This document shows, piece by piece, positions 18,773 to 28,039 of a DNA stretch of 53,933 bases (position 1 is its first letter; every line of letters begins with the position of its first letter). Origin of the DNA: Deltaproteobacteria bacterium. GTDB taxonomy: Bacteria; Desulfobacterota; Dissulfuribacteria; Dissulfuribacterales; QOAL01. A program made the translations under genes and the position numbers. The notes beneath the pieces are model-generated. The model did not search any database. It saw only the letters and a list, made by a program, of their open reading frames with translations, and was not told where the DNA came from. Location: contig JAMOVK010000035.1 of NCBI GenBank assembly GCA_027067775.1, forward strand, positions 1 through 53,933, in the 5' to 3' direction.

Positions 18773-19387
18773 TCAAAGGAATTGGATGCAGATCTTGGCA
18801 ACCCTTTTGGATAAAAGCAGCCCCAAATGGCTTGCATGGACAACAAAATGTTTATCAAGCCAGGGAGCCTTGGTTTCTCTTAATGCAACCATGCCATCGC
18901 CCGGGCCAGGCATAAGCAACATGCCCAGGCCTAGATTCAAATCCCCTGCCACCATTGCAGTTCGAACTGTACCAGGTGTAATGTCACAGCCCCTTTTGAG
19001 CGCCGAAAGGCTTTTGCCCATCATGACCCGTACAACAAACAGGTCTGAAAGACGTCTTGCCAAAATGCTGCCCTGGAGCGGAGTACCAACAAAAATACAT
19101 CTATCAATCGAAATTGCCTGCGCAGCAAGGGCCTTACGCATTGTATTGATCAACCCACAGACTATCAATCCCCCGTAACTGTGCCCTATTAACGAAATCT
19201 TTTTGACTTGCAATGTTTGCACAAACAAGGCCAGATCATCAACATTTTCTTGAAACGATCTGGTAATGGATGGATAATTGAAAATTACAGGATCAAGACC
19301 TTCCTTTTCCAGCCTTCGCTTCAGCAGATACAACACCCAGCCATTGGTCCAGATCCCATGCAGAAGTATTACTTTTTTTCTGAACAC
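18773..19387 (-). CDS. Alpha/beta hydrolase
   Basis: About 204 residues of the alpha/beta-hydrolase fold, lipase/esterase-like, apparently cytoplasmic because no signal peptide is seen. Motifs are the oxyanion-side VILLHGIWTNGW at the start, the nucleophile elbow GHSYGG, an acidic PGDGMVA and the C-terminal HASHLGLLLS, giving a plausible Ser-Asp-His triad. The longest frame starts at a TTG at 19411, but that codon is only two bases from the stem of the upstream gene's terminator, so I prefer the GTG at 19387, just before the core fold. Its own ribosome site is weak, which leaves the start uncertain. Substrate unknown. Confidence 0.75.
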   Translation of the reverse strand: MFRKKVILLHGIWTNGWVLYLLKRRLEKEGLDPVIFNYPSITRSFQENVDDLALFVQTLQVKKISLIGHSYGGLIVCGLINTMRKALAAQAISIDRCIFVGTPLQGSILARRLSDLFVVRVMMGKSLSALKRGCDITPGTVRTAMVAGDLNLGLGMLLMPGPGDGMVALRETKAPWLDKHFVVHASHLGLLLSKRVAKICIQFL

Positions 19388-19413
19388 ATTCTTAAACGAG
19401 ATGCTTGTCAAAA

Positions 19414-19437
19414 GGGCCTACTTTTATAAGTAGGCCC
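19414..19437 (-). terminator. Terminator after the octaheme cytochrome
   Basis: GGGCCTACTT (19414-19423) and AAGTAGGCCC (19428-19437) form a perfect 10-bp stem with a 4-base loop; read leftward it is followed by TTTTTG. It ends the cytochrome transcript 39 bp after its stop. Confidence 0.85.
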
Positions 19438-19475
19438 CTCGCAGAAAAAAACTCGTCTTCAGCCCCTAAAGAAAC

Positions 19476-20696
19476 CTACTTTAAAACCTGATTGGCATCC
19501 AGCGCCTTATCTAGCACCTTTTGCAAGGCATCCAGGTTGTCGTTTTTATGAAAATGACACGAGGTGCACGAATTTGGCTGCTTGTCAACGCCTCCCGCCT
19601 CTATACTATCCCTTGGAGGGATAACCCTAAATTCATGACTGTGGACATCCCCCTTTACAGCCCTCTTCCCAAGCGCAGGCATATGGCATCCTACACAGCT
19701 GTTTGCACTATGAATCCCGTGCACGCCCCTACCCGCCACCTTGTGACAACTAAGGCAAAGCTTGGAACCTGGCAACTTTGTCTGGGCTTTATTGGCTAGT
19801 CCTTTTTGATGTACAAAATGACAGTCCCAGCAAAGAACCCCTGCCCTCGCATGACCGCTCTTTTTCCAGTCAATATACTGCTGTCTGTTAGCCTTGGATG
19901 TATCATCTGGATGAAGCTTGGGCTTTTCTGAAAAGATAAAATCCAGGTAGTCACCCGGCTTATAGCCATAGGGATAGTCATACTTACCATCAGGAGTGCT
20001 TCCCCGTGTATGACACGACCCACAGACCATAGCCGCACGTGAAGGATCTGGAATTCTGGCCGGATTTACAATTGTAAATGCCTTTTGAGACCGATCGGCA
20101 GAAATGTGCTCACTGCCTGGACCATGGCAGGCCTCACATGCCACACCAAGATCTGCCCATGTAGTCTTAAAGACCTTCTTTTGCCCATCATAATTTATCT
20201 TCGTGCCAGTATTGTGACAGCCTGAACACTTGTATTGGTAAACCGCCTTTGGCCAGTACTTTGTCCTTTTCCATTTCTTTTCTTTTACAATCCACATGGC
20301 AGGAAGTATATGAAGATCTCCGTTTGGAAACTCTGTAACATAAAGCTGTTTCCAAAATGCTCCTATAACGTATTGGACCTTGTAATCCTTAAGAATCCCA
20401 TCCGGACCTTTTGTCTTTATAAAATAATCCCCGTTTTTCTTTATCATTGTTGCATTCAGGTCCTCTGTGACCAACTTGTTATTTTTTTCAAAATCTCCAA
20501 TTACTGTCTCCTTTGTGGCCCTTTGGAACTTATAGGGATGATATGTGGACAGCCATCCCTTGTAGATGTCAGCATGACAGTTTTGGCATTTCTTTGCTCC
20601 CACATACTCCTTGGCACAGGCCAGGGCAGCAAAATACAGACAATAAACCAAAAGACAGACAACGACCCGACCCCCGATCTTCTTAAACGGCTTCAT
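19476..20696 (-). CDS. Octaheme c-type cytochrome
   Basis: 406 residues with an N-terminal signal peptide (about 1-28) and eight CxxCH haem-attachment motifs: CQNCH, CSGCH, CEACH, CGSCH, CWDCH, CLSCH, CVGCH and CTSCH. A periplasmic or cell-surface electron carrier, or an oxidoreductase of the cytochrome c554-like group, is expected. The spacing (a haem-poor stretch of about 120 residues after the first motif) argues against a plain NrfA or Hao type. The ATG at 20696 is chosen over a TTG two codons upstream because AGGGAG is eight bases before it. It diverges from an LbtU-type porin, with which it may share regulation across the 216-bp gap. Confidence 0.88.
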   Translation of the reverse strand: MKPFKKIGGRVVVCLLVYCLYFAALACAKEYVGAKKCQNCHADIYKGWLSTYHPYKFQRATKETVIGDFEKNNKLVTEDLNATMIKKNGDYFIKTKGPDGILKDYKVQYVIGAFWKQLYVTEFPNGDLHILPAMWIVKEKKWKRTKYWPKAVYQYKCSGCHNTGTKINYDGQKKVFKTTWADLGVACEACHGPGSEHISADRSQKAFTIVNPARIPDPSRAAMVCGSCHTRGSTPDGKYDYPYGYKPGDYLDFIFSEKPKLHPDDTSKANRQQYIDWKKSGHARAGVLCWDCHFVHQKGLANKAQTKLPGSKLCLSCHKVAGRGVHGIHSANSCVGCHMPALGKRAVKGDVHSHEFRVIPPRDSIEAGGVDKQPNSCTSCHFHKNDNLDALQKVLDKALDANQVLK

Positions 20697-20912
20697 GTTC
20701 AAAACTCCCTTAATCTAAGATTTGAAATTATCGAATAAAATTAGCTTTATTTCAGGTTGTTGACAACTTAAAATAGTACGCCTGCCATGAATAGCATAAA
20801 TGGCATGGCTTGTTGCTATTTTTCCAATAGAATTATCACAAAGGGGCGGCTTCAGACAATCGGTTAATTGACGAAAAGAAAAAATAATAAAATCATGAAA
20901 AGGAGAGAAGTA
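20697..20912. promoter_or_regulatory. Divergent control region with two palindromes
   Basis: It separates the octaheme cytochrome (leftward) from the LbtU-type porin (rightward). GTTGTTGACAAC (20756-20767) is a 12-base palindrome overlapping a consensus-like TTGACA (20760-20765). A second inverted repeat has arms TGCCAT (20783-20788) and ATGGCA (20800-20805) separated by 11 bases. These are candidate operator sites. No well-spaced -10 hexamer was identified. Confidence 0.4.
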
Positions 20913-22271
20913 ATGCGAAAAAGTTTCAGTTCGGGAACTGTCTTATTGCTTATCTTTTTTGGCGTATTGTTTTTGTTACCAGGTTTGGCATCAGCCAAGA
21001 AAAACATATCTGACGAGTTGGACGGCCTCAAATCAAGACTCGAAAGGCTGGAAGCCATTGTGGCATCACAGCAAAAGGTTATCGAAGAACAAAAAAGGAT
21101 TATCAAAAGACAAGAAAAGAAACTTTCGCAGTTAGAAACTGAAAAAGAGTCAGAAGTTAAAAATACTGAACTAATCCAGGAAGAAAAAGACGAAGGGCAC
21201 TCCTCATGGAGCGATAAAATACATATTGGCGGCCTTATAGAAGTGGGAGCAGGATGGAAAAATTCAAAGAGCCAAGGCGGAGACCATGAAGCAGAAAGCG
21301 ACATCACCCTTACCACCCTTGAAATCCATGTTGGAGCGGACATTACAGACTGGATTGGGGTGGAAGGAGTGCTTCTTTATGAAGATGCCCTTTTTGGCGA
21401 TGACGATCATGACAACTTTGATGTTGACACCGCAGTCATCACCTTGGGTGAAGGCGAAAATATTCCATTCTTCGCATCCATTGGCAAGATGTATGTGCCA
21501 TTTGGAGCACTGCTTACACACTTTCCTGACGACCCCTTTACTGATATTCCCTTAACCCTTCTCCTGGGAGAGACGAATGAAAAGGCCATACTCCTCGGCT
21601 TCGAAAAATGGGGACTGTCTGCTTCTGCTTACCTGTTTAACGGAGAATTTGAAAAGGGAGAGGAAGACCACATTGATGACTATGGCTTTGATGTGCACTA
21701 TGAGGGCAGATTCATGCCAGGTGCTCATGTTACCTATGGCAGGGGTGAAAAATATGTGCATGAGGCCCAGGGCGGATTCGACTATCTGATAGGTTTTTCG
21801 TTTATTTCAAACATAGCGGAATCCGATGGTCTAACCGAAATGATAGAAGACAATCTTGGCAGCGACAAGCTTCACAAGTCCATTCCGGGAATCGATGGCT
21901 ACTTTCACATAGAGTATAGAGGCATCTTCTTTGATGCAGAGTACATGGCTGCTGTAGAAACTTTTTCCAGACAGGAACTTCCCTACAGATACACCAAGGC
22001 GAAACCTGCTGTGTGGAACTTTGAAGCGGGCTTCAATTACAACTGGTGGAGGAATCTTGAGGTTGCCTTCAAATACGCAGGTTCTACCAAGGTCCCTGAC
22101 TTCCCCAAAAACCGTTTCGGGATCTGTCTCAATCAAGAAATATACGATAATGTCATTGCATCCTTTGGTTATATTCATGATAAATATCCAAACTATGACC
22201 CGGAGGGGGATCCTGATGAAGTATTGAACAAAAAAGATTTTCTGTTTTGGCAACTTGCAGCAGAATTTTGA
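20913..22271 (+). CDS. LbtU-family outer-membrane porin
   Basis: 452 residues from the ATG at 20913, which has AAGGAGAG at the right distance; upstream in-frame starts lack a site. A signal peptide (about 1-28, ending LASA) is followed by a coiled coil (about 32-85, heptads such as LDGLKSRLERLEAIV). A beta barrel rich in Asp/Glu loops then ends in EF. The order signal, coiled coil, barrel is that of LbtU, the Legionella legiobactin receptor, and of related barrels. In an anaerobe the family may import other small molecules. It sits divergent from the octaheme cytochrome. Barrel assignment is good, the ligand is unknown. Confidence 0.78.
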   Translation: MRKSFSSGTVLLLIFFGVLFLLPGLASAKKNISDELDGLKSRLERLEAIVASQQKVIEEQKRIIKRQEKKLSQLETEKESEVKNTELIQEEKDEGHSSWSDKIHIGGLIEVGAGWKNSKSQGGDHEAESDITLTTLEIHVGADITDWIGVEGVLLYEDALFGDDDHDNFDVDTAVITLGEGENIPFFASIGKMYVPFGALLTHFPDDPFTDIPLTLLLGETNEKAILLGFEKWGLSASAYLFNGEFEKGEEDHIDDYGFDVHYEGRFMPGAHVTYGRGEKYVHEAQGGFDYLIGFSFISNIAESDGLTEMIEDNLGSDKLHKSIPGIDGYFHIEYRGIFFDAEYMAAVETFSRQELPYRYTKAKPAVWNFEAGFNYNWWRNLEVAFKYAGSTKVPDFPKNRFGICLNQEIYDNVIASFGYIHDKYPNYDPEGDPDEVLNKKDFLFWQLAAEF

Positions 22272-22367
22272 TTTGTTTGATTTATTGCTGCGGGGATCGG
22301 CAAGGCGGGGCCTTCTGGTAGTAGCAGTTTAAAAGTCCCTTGGTCTCTATATTTTCAAGATATTAGC

Positions 22368-22396
22368 TTGACATAGGGCCTATGGATAATGATAAT
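22368..22396 (+). promoter_or_regulatory. Sigma-70 promoter of the usp gene, with a palindrome in its spacer
   Basis: TTGACA (22368-22373) and GATAAT (22391-22396) are spaced by exactly 17 bases, a near-consensus promoter 73 bp before the usp start. The 13-base palindrome CATAGGGCCTATG (22372-22384) lies between the hexamers, where a bound protein would block or reshape the promoter. Confidence 0.7.
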
Positions 22397-22468
22397 AAAT
22401 GCAAGATTAGCAATCGGAACCACTAATCGTTTCACTTTAGTTGTATCTAAAATCAAAGGAGGGGAAAA

Positions 22469-22924
22469 ATGCCAGAGATAAAAAAGATTCTGTTTCCAGT
22501 GGATTTCACAGGTGCCACCACCAAGATTATGCCTTTTGTCAAAGATATGGTTAAGGCCTTTAATGCCAAACTTTACATACTCCACGTTATCAGAAGCCCT
22601 GAAGAGTTTGCCGGTTTTGAAATGGGACCAGCATGGTATGCAGCCATGGAGAAGGATCTCAAAGAAGGGGCTAAAAAATCCATGAAAAGGCTGGTCGTAG
22701 AGGAACTTGATGATATTGATGATGTTGAAACCGCTATCGAGGTGGGGGATATCGTTGATACTATTATTAAGTATGTGGAAGACAACGATATAGACATGAT
22801 AATTATTGGTACCCATGGCAGAAAAGGCCTAGAAAAGGTCATGTTTGGAAGCGTTGCAGAGGGTGTTATTAAAGACGCACCCTGCCCAGTACTAACAATA
22901 AATCCCTACAAGATAAAAAAATAA
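22469..22924 (+). CDS. Universal stress protein (UspA family)
   Basis: 151 residues, a single Usp domain with the ATP-binding pattern G-x2-G-x9-G-S (G114, G117, G127, S128) in GTHGRKGLEKVMFGS. An N-terminal IKKILFPVDFT strand and acidic residue are as expected. ATP-binding members act as stress-related switches or dimeric regulators in the cytoplasm. A very strong site (AAAGGAGGGG) precedes the ATG. It is monocistronic: its own promoter is at 22368-22396 and its terminator at 22955-22974. Partner and signal are unknown. Confidence 0.95.
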   Translation: MPEIKKILFPVDFTGATTKIMPFVKDMVKAFNAKLYILHVIRSPEEFAGFEMGPAWYAAMEKDLKEGAKKSMKRLVVEELDDIDDVETAIEVGDIVDTIIKYVEDNDIDMIIIGTHGRKGLEKVMFGSVAEGVIKDAPCPVLTINPYKIKK

Positions 22925-22954
22925 TTTTTCATTCTAGCAATTTTTGATAAAAAG

Positions 22955-22974
22955 AAGGGGCTCATAGGCCCCTT
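22955..22974 (+). terminator. Terminator after the usp gene
   Basis: AAGGGGC and GCCCCTT pair over seven bases around a 6-base loop, followed by TTTT. It lies 30 bp after the usp stop and just before the long operon that starts at 23004. Confidence 0.88.
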
Positions 22975-23003
22975 TTTTAGTTTTCTGTTAAACAGGTAAG
23001 ATA

Positions 23004-25667
23004 TTGGCAAAAAAAAATCCCTGCGCAAAACCGGTAACCTTGGTAACCACTCACATAAATGCCGACTTCGATGCAGTTGCCTCTGCAGTTGCCGCTACAG
23101 TGCTCTATGGCCCAGATGCTGTAATAGTCCTTCCAGACGCCCAGGAAAAGGCTGTAAGAGGCTATTTAAAATACCTGAAAAAAAAAGATTCTCCGCTTTT
23201 GCCGCTGTTTGTCAGTCCAAAAGACATAGACGCTTCCCGTCTTAAAAAGATCATAATAGTTGACACCAATCAGAAGGGACGACTCGGACAGGTCGCCAAA
23301 TTGTTGGACAATCCTGCAACAGAAATCCTTATATTTGATCATCACAAAAAGGATGAATGCGATATAGACTATGACAGGTATATCTCTGGCAACCTTGGAG
23401 CCAACACCACCTTGATGCTAAAACGCATCAGAAAAAGAGGAGTTGCCCTAACACAGGATCAGTTGGATCTGTTTCTTTTGGGCATATACGAAGACACGGG
23501 CTCCTTTACATTTTCCTCCACCACCCCGGACGATCTAAGAATTGCAGCATGGCTGCTTGAAAAGGGAGCGGATCTCAAAAGGGTATCCGAATTTTTGGCA
23601 AGCAGATTCACCCCTGAACACATCTCAGCCCTTAACAGCCTGCTTGAGTCTGCCCAGACCATAAACTTCGGTTCTATACCAGTAACTATAGCCAAGTCCT
23701 CGTCTTCCATGTACATAGACGACTTTTCGGTTTTGGTCCACGAACTCATGGACATGGCCCGCATACCAGTACTTTTCACCCTGGCCTTAATGGATGACCA
23801 CGTGATAGTGGTAGGAAGAAGCAAGGACAAAAGGGTGGATGTTGGCCAGATCCTGCAAGAACTCGGGGGTGGCGGTCACCCCTTTGCTGCATCTGCTTCC
23901 CTTAAAGGCATGACCCTTTTTGAAGCAGAAAACAGGCTCATAGCCGCTCTGTACAGCCATCTTGGCCAAGGACCAAAGGTCAAAGACATAATGTCAAGCC
24001 CGGTTGTCTCGGTAAAACCTGATGCACCTATTTACGAGGTACACGACCTCATAGCCAAGTATGGCTTTTCTGTAATTCCCGTTACAGTTAATGGCAGACT
24101 AAAGGGGTTTGTCACAAGAAATATAGTGGAAAAGGCGATCTACCACGGGCTTGGTGGCCAGACCGTCTCCGAATACATGTCAACAGAGTTTCAGCCCCTA
24201 TCCCCGGATGATGACATTGGCAAGGTGCAACAGGCGATAGTCCAGGGCCATCACAGGTTCATTCCTGTTGAAAAAGATGGAAAACTTGTTGGCATTATTA
24301 CAAGAACAGACCTTCTAGAAGTTCTTAGTTCCGATCCTTCCAAACGTCCTGAATCTCTCATACCTCCAACAGCCAACAGGAGAAACATCAAAAGGCTCAT
24401 GACCCTGCAACTTCCGGCAAAGACCCTGGAAATCCTTGAAAAGGCAGGAGAAACTGCAGACGAGCTTGGAATGAACGTATACGTGGTGGGAGGCTTTGTC
24501 AGAGACCTGCTACTCAGAAGGCCTAATCTGGACATCGACCTTGTTGTAGAGGGAGATGGAATCGCCTTTGCCCAAAAATTTGCAAAAAGATTTTCTGCAA
24601 GGGTAAGGGCCCATAAAAAATTTGGCACCGCTGTGATTATTTTCCCTGACGGATCAAAGATAGACGTGGCAACAGCCCGCTGGGAATATTATGAATACCC
24701 GGCTGCCATGCCCACAGTTGCCCTTTCATCCATCAAGCTTGATCTGTTTAGAAGGGATTTTACAATAAACACCCTGGCCATAAAGCTGAACTCCAAAGAC
24801 TTTGGCCTTCTTATTGACTTTTTTGGCGGTCAGCGAGATCTCAAAGATGGGATTATTCGGGTGCTTCACAGCCTGAGCTTTATAGACGACCCCACCAGAA
24901 TCCTCAGGGCCGTGCGATTTGAACAAAGGTTTGATTTTAAGATAGGCAAGCACACCTTGCGGCTCATAAAAAACAGCTTGGGACTGGGAATATTGGACAG
25001 GCTGTCATCAAAACGCCTCTTTACGGAGTTAAGGCTTATACTTGAAGAATCAGACCCTAGGCCCTGCCTTTTAAGGCTATCAGAGCTTGGCATACTGGAG
25101 GCCATCCATCCTGGCCTTTGCATAAAGGAGGCCGAGAAAAAACTTTTAAACGCTATCTATGATGTTCTTGCCTGGTACGAGCTCTTGTATCTGGAAAAGA
25201 AAGTCAAGAAATGGCAACTCTATCTAACCGGCCTTATAACAGGACTATCCTTTGAAGAAAGAAAAAAGGTGATAAAAAGACTTGGGATAACAGGCCGCAT
25301 TGCAAAAGAAATCGTATCTGCACCAGAAAAGGCTCGGAGCCTCATTCAAAAGATAAAAGATAAAACATCCCTTAAAAACAGCCAGATCGTTGAACTACTG
25401 AAAGACAGCACACCTGAATTCCTCCTTTACTGCATGGCCTTGTCCGAGGGAACGGTCAAGCAGGCCATTTCAAGATACATTACGGAACTTTCCAAAGTAC
25501 GTCCTGAAATCACGGGTAAGGATCTAAAAAACCTCGGCTTTACTCCAGGCCCCGGTTATCGTAAAATCCTCGATGCTGTAAAAAGGGAGCGTCTTGACGG
25601 ACGCCTTCGGTCCAAAAGACAAGAAATTGAATACGTCAAAAAATATTTTGGAGAAAAAATTACATGA
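23004..25667 (+). CDS. CBS-DHH-type tRNA nucleotidyltransferase
   Basis: 887 residues with three parts. A DHH/DHHA1 phosphoesterase unit (about 1-315) has THINADFDAV, VDTNQKGR, FDHHKKDECD and the glycine-rich GGGGHPFAA. Two CBS domains follow (about 325-445; IMSSPVVSV and YMSTEFQPL). A class II nucleotidyltransferase (about 465-870) has GGFVRDLLL, the catalytic-type DIDLVVEGDG and RRDFTINTLA. Proteins of this layout in Desulfobacterota and Aquificae add CCA, or only the A or CC part, to tRNA 3' ends; which applies here cannot be read off. The DHH part may remove nucleotides or act on a nucleotide signal. It starts at a TTG with a modest GGTAAG and heads a long operon; its stop overlaps the next start by four bases. 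Confidence 0.88.
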   Translation: MAKKNPCAKPVTLVTTHINADFDAVASAVAATVLYGPDAVIVLPDAQEKAVRGYLKYLKKKDSPLLPLFVSPKDIDASRLKKIIIVDTNQKGRLGQVAKLLDNPATEILIFDHHKKDECDIDYDRYISGNLGANTTLMLKRIRKRGVALTQDQLDLFLLGIYEDTGSFTFSSTTPDDLRIAAWLLEKGADLKRVSEFLASRFTPEHISALNSLLESAQTINFGSIPVTIAKSSSSMYIDDFSVLVHELMDMARIPVLFTLALMDDHVIVVGRSKDKRVDVGQILQELGGGGHPFAASASLKGMTLFEAENRLIAALYSHLGQGPKVKDIMSSPVVSVKPDAPIYEVHDLIAKYGFSVIPVTVNGRLKGFVTRNIVEKAIYHGLGGQTVSEYMSTEFQPLSPDDDIGKVQQAIVQGHHRFIPVEKDGKLVGIITRTDLLEVLSSDPSKRPESLIPPTANRRNIKRLMTLQLPAKTLEILEKAGETADELGMNVYVVGGFVRDLLLRRPNLDIDLVVEGDGIAFAQKFAKRFSARVRAHKKFGTAVIIFPDGSKIDVATARWEYYEYPAAMPTVALSSIKLDLFRRDFTINTLAIKLNSKDFGLLIDFFGGQRDLKDGIIRVLHSLSFIDDPTRILRAVRFEQRFDFKIGKHTLRLIKNSLGLGILDRLSSKRLFTELRLILEESDPRPCLLRLSELGILEAIHPGLCIKEAEKKLLNAIYDVLAWYELLYLEKKVKKWQLYLTGLITGLSFEERKKVIKRLGITGRIAKEIVSAPEKARSLIQKIKDKTSLKNSQIVELLKDSTPEFLLYCMALSEGTVKQAISRYITELSKVRPEITGKDLKNLGFTPGPGYRKILDAVKRERLDGRLRSKRQEIEYVKKYFGEKIT

Positions 25668-26311
25668 CAGATGTTAGCTCCATGATTCAAAAGATACTCA
25701 TTCTAACTCCTCCCATTCTGTTTGCAGTAACCGTCCATGAAGTGGCCCATGGCTGGACTGCCTGGAAACTTGGAGACCCTACTGCGAAAATGATGGGAAG
25801 GCTTACCCTTAACCCTATAAAACACCTGGACCCGATTGGCACCTTGGTCTTTTTTATAACCCAGATGATAGGCTGGGCGAAACCGGTACCGGTGAATCCC
25901 CTAAACTTTAAAAATCCTCGAAAGGATATGATATGGGTTGCTCTGGCAGGCCCTGTCTCCAACATGCTGCTCGCTGTCATAAGCGCCTTTGTCCTTCGAT
26001 CAGTAATAGGGCCTTTATCTGAATTGTCTGACTCCATGGGATATTTCGTACGACCTCTCCTATACATGGCCTTTGTAAGCATCCAGATAAACATAGGGCT
26101 TGCCATCTTCAATCTGATACCTGTGCCACCACTGGATGGAAGCAAGATACTTGCAGGCCTGCTGCCAAGAAACATGCTTCATCACTACGAAGCCCTGGAA
26201 CGTTACGGCTTTATAATTCTGCTAGTGCTCATCTTTACAGGGGTTACTGACCGAATTATAGTCCCGCTCATCAATTACGCTAACAGACTTCTGATAGGCC
26301 CTATCATTTAA
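25664..26311 (+). CDS. Site-2 protease family protein (M50)
   Basis: 215 residues, an integral membrane zinc metalloprotease. HEVAHGW (about residues 25-31) is the HExxH zinc site and PVPPLDGSKIL (about 155-165) carries the third ligand in its LDG motif. About five membrane segments are predicted from hydrophobicity, with no PDZ or CBS domain, as in the compact branch also found next to trpS and scpA in related genomes. Its ATG overlaps the upstream stop (ATGA), and trpS follows after 27 bp. Substrate unknown. Confidence 0.93.
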   Translation: MTDVSSMIQKILILTPPILFAVTVHEVAHGWTAWKLGDPTAKMMGRLTLNPIKHLDPIGTLVFFITQMIGWAKPVPVNPLNFKNPRKDMIWVALAGPVSNMLLAVISAFVLRSVIGPLSELSDSMGYFVRPLLYMAFVSIQINIGLAIFNLIPVPPLDGSKILAGLLPRNMLHHYEALERYGFIILLVLIFTGVTDRIIVPLINYANRLLIGPII

Positions 26312-26338
26312 AAAGCAATAGAAAGGATCGTTGCAGTC

Positions 26339-27340
26339 ATGAAAAAACGCTGCTTGAGCGGAATGCGTCCGTCTGGAAAACTTCACCTTGGTCACCTGCA
26401 CGGGGTACTGGAAAACTGGAAACGCCTCCAGGAAGAATATGAATGTTTCTTCTTTGTGGCAGACTGGCACGCTCTCACCACCAACTACAAGAAGGCATGG
26501 GAGATCCCAGAGAACATATCAGACATGGTCCTTGACTGGCTTGCAGTTGGCATTGATCCGGAAAAGGCCACCCTTTTTGTTCAGTCAGACATTAAAGAAC
26601 ATGCAGAACTTCATCTGCTTCTATCCATGATAACACCCCTTGGGTGGCTGGAAAGAAATCCCACCTACAAGGAACAAAAACAGCAGCTCAAAGACAAAGA
26701 CATCTCCACCTACGGCTTTCTGGGCTATCCAGTGCTCCAGGCTGCAGACATCATAATGTACAAAGCCAACAAGGTCCCTGTGGGAATAGATCAGCTCCCC
26801 CATGTGGAACTTACAAGGGAAATCACCAGACGATTTAATTATCTTTACAAAGAAATATTTCCTATTCCAGAGCCGCTTCTTGCCGAGACCCCGAAACTGC
26901 CAGGCCTTGACGGCAGGAAGATGAGTAAAAGCTACGGCAATTCTATCTTTATTTCTGACACGCCAGAAGAGGTAACGCAAAAAATCATGACCATGGTTAC
27001 AGACGTGGAAAGGCCAAGAAAGTCTGATCCTGGTGATCCTGAAAACAGATGCGTGGCCTTCAATCTCCACAGGCTTTATCTGCCAGAGGAGCGTTTAAAA
27101 CAGATTGTTGAGGATTGCAAGGCAGCCAAACTTGGATGTGTCGCCTGCAAAAAGGAACTGGCAAAGGCGGTTGTGGAATTTCTCAAACCTATTTGGGAAA
27201 GAAGGAAAAAATTTTCAAAGTCTCCTGAAATGGTTCAAGAGATATTGAAATCGGGAGCGGAAAAGGCCAGAAAAGAGGCCCAAAATACCATGTCCCAGGT
27301 GAGGGAAGCTCTGTGGAGCCGAAATGCACAGTCAGACTAG
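26339..27340 (+). CDS. trpS: Tryptophan--tRNA ligase
   Basis: 333 residues, normal length for the bacterial enzyme that charges tRNA(Trp). The class I signatures are clear: SGMRPSGKLHLGHLHG (HIGH type, about residues 6-21) and GRKMSKSYGN (KMSKS, about 196-205). The Trp-pocket region includes LGYPVLQAADIIMYKA. AAAGGATCG precedes the ATG. It is the third gene of the long operon, and its last 28 bases overlap the scpA start, so the two are probably translated in a coupled manner. Confidence 0.97.
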   Translation: MKKRCLSGMRPSGKLHLGHLHGVLENWKRLQEEYECFFFVADWHALTTNYKKAWEIPENISDMVLDWLAVGIDPEKATLFVQSDIKEHAELHLLLSMITPLGWLERNPTYKEQKQQLKDKDISTYGFLGYPVLQAADIIMYKANKVPVGIDQLPHVELTREITRRFNYLYKEIFPIPEPLLAETPKLPGLDGRKMSKSYGNSIFISDTPEEVTQKIMTMVTDVERPRKSDPGDPENRCVAFNLHRLYLPEERLKQIVEDCKAAKLGCVACKKELAKAVVEFLKPIWERRKKFSKSPEMVQEILKSGAEKARKEAQNTMSQVREALWSRNAQSD

Positions 27341-28029
27341 ACATATTTGAAGGCCCTCTTGACTTGCTCCTTCACCTTATTACCCAAAATAAGCTCGATA
27401 TAACAAACATTCCCATCTCTGTGGTTACAACCCAGTATGTCCAGTATCTGGAGCTTCTCCAGGCGTTAAACATAGAGGTTGCTGCAGAATACCTGCTCAT
27501 GGCTGCAACCCTTATTCATATAAAAAGCAGGATGCTTCTTCCCCAAAGACCGGAACCAGAATCAGATGAGGAAGATCCAAGACTACAGATCACCCTTGCC
27601 CTTCAGGAGCTGAAAAAAGCCAAGGAACTGGCAGACAGGCTTGAATCCAGACCTGTTCTTGAAAGAGACGTGTTTGTAAACGAGCCCGAATCCAATGAAC
27701 CATACCATCCAGAAAAGGAGCTGGTTCCAGTAAGCGTATTCGAACTTGTAGATGCCTTTAAAAGGCTGCTCAAAGATGCCCAAATACCAAGGACCATTGA
27801 GATAGAAAAGGCAAGAGTTAGGCTTTCAGAAAGGATCAAACAGATAGAAAAGCAGATTGCCATGCAACAAAAGATGAGCTTTTTCGAACTTTTTTCTGGC
27901 AGGACAGAGCGTTTTTTTATAATAGTCACATTTCTTGCAATACTAGAGCTTTCCAAAAGGGGAATTATAAGGCTTTTTCAAAAAGAAGGCCTGGATGACA
28001 TAATAATTGTCAGACGCGTTGGGGCTTAG
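27313..28029 (+). CDS. scpA: Segregation and condensation protein A
   Basis: 238 residues, the kleisin subunit that bridges the Smc heads in the bacterial condensin. The N-terminal kleisin block RLDIFEGPLDLLLHLI..NKLDI is at about 8-31, and the C-terminal winged-helix segment FFIIVTFLAILELSKRGII is typical. The start is a GTG inside the end of trpS with GAGGGAAG six bases before it. scpB and smc are not in this window; scpB often follows scpA, so its absence here is slightly unusual. Confidence 0.95.
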   Translation: MEPKCTVRLDIFEGPLDLLLHLITQNKLDITNIPISVVTTQYVQYLELLQALNIEVAAEYLLMAATLIHIKSRMLLPQRPEPESDEEDPRLQITLALQELKKAKELADRLESRPVLERDVFVNEPESNEPYHPEKELVPVSVFELVDAFKRLLKDAQIPRTIEIEKARVRLSERIKQIEKQIAMQQKMSFFELFSGRTERFFIIVTFLAILELSKRGIIRLFQKEGLDDIIIVRRVGA

Positions 28030-28039
28030 GGACTTAAAC

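Noticed and set aside
18585-18776. 63-codon minus-strand frame between the TorF barrel and the hydrolase
   Set aside because: No good ribosome site, overlaps the hydrolase end, hydrophobic by AT bias; it lies where the barrel promoter should be.
19409-19411. TTG start for the alpha/beta hydrolase
   Set aside because: It sits two bases from the stem of the upstream terminator and has no ribosome site; the GTG at 19387 is preferred.
20801-20817. Sigma-54-like TGGCATG...TTGCT before the porin
   Set aside because: The GG to GC spacing is 11 instead of 10 bases, so it would not fit RpoN.
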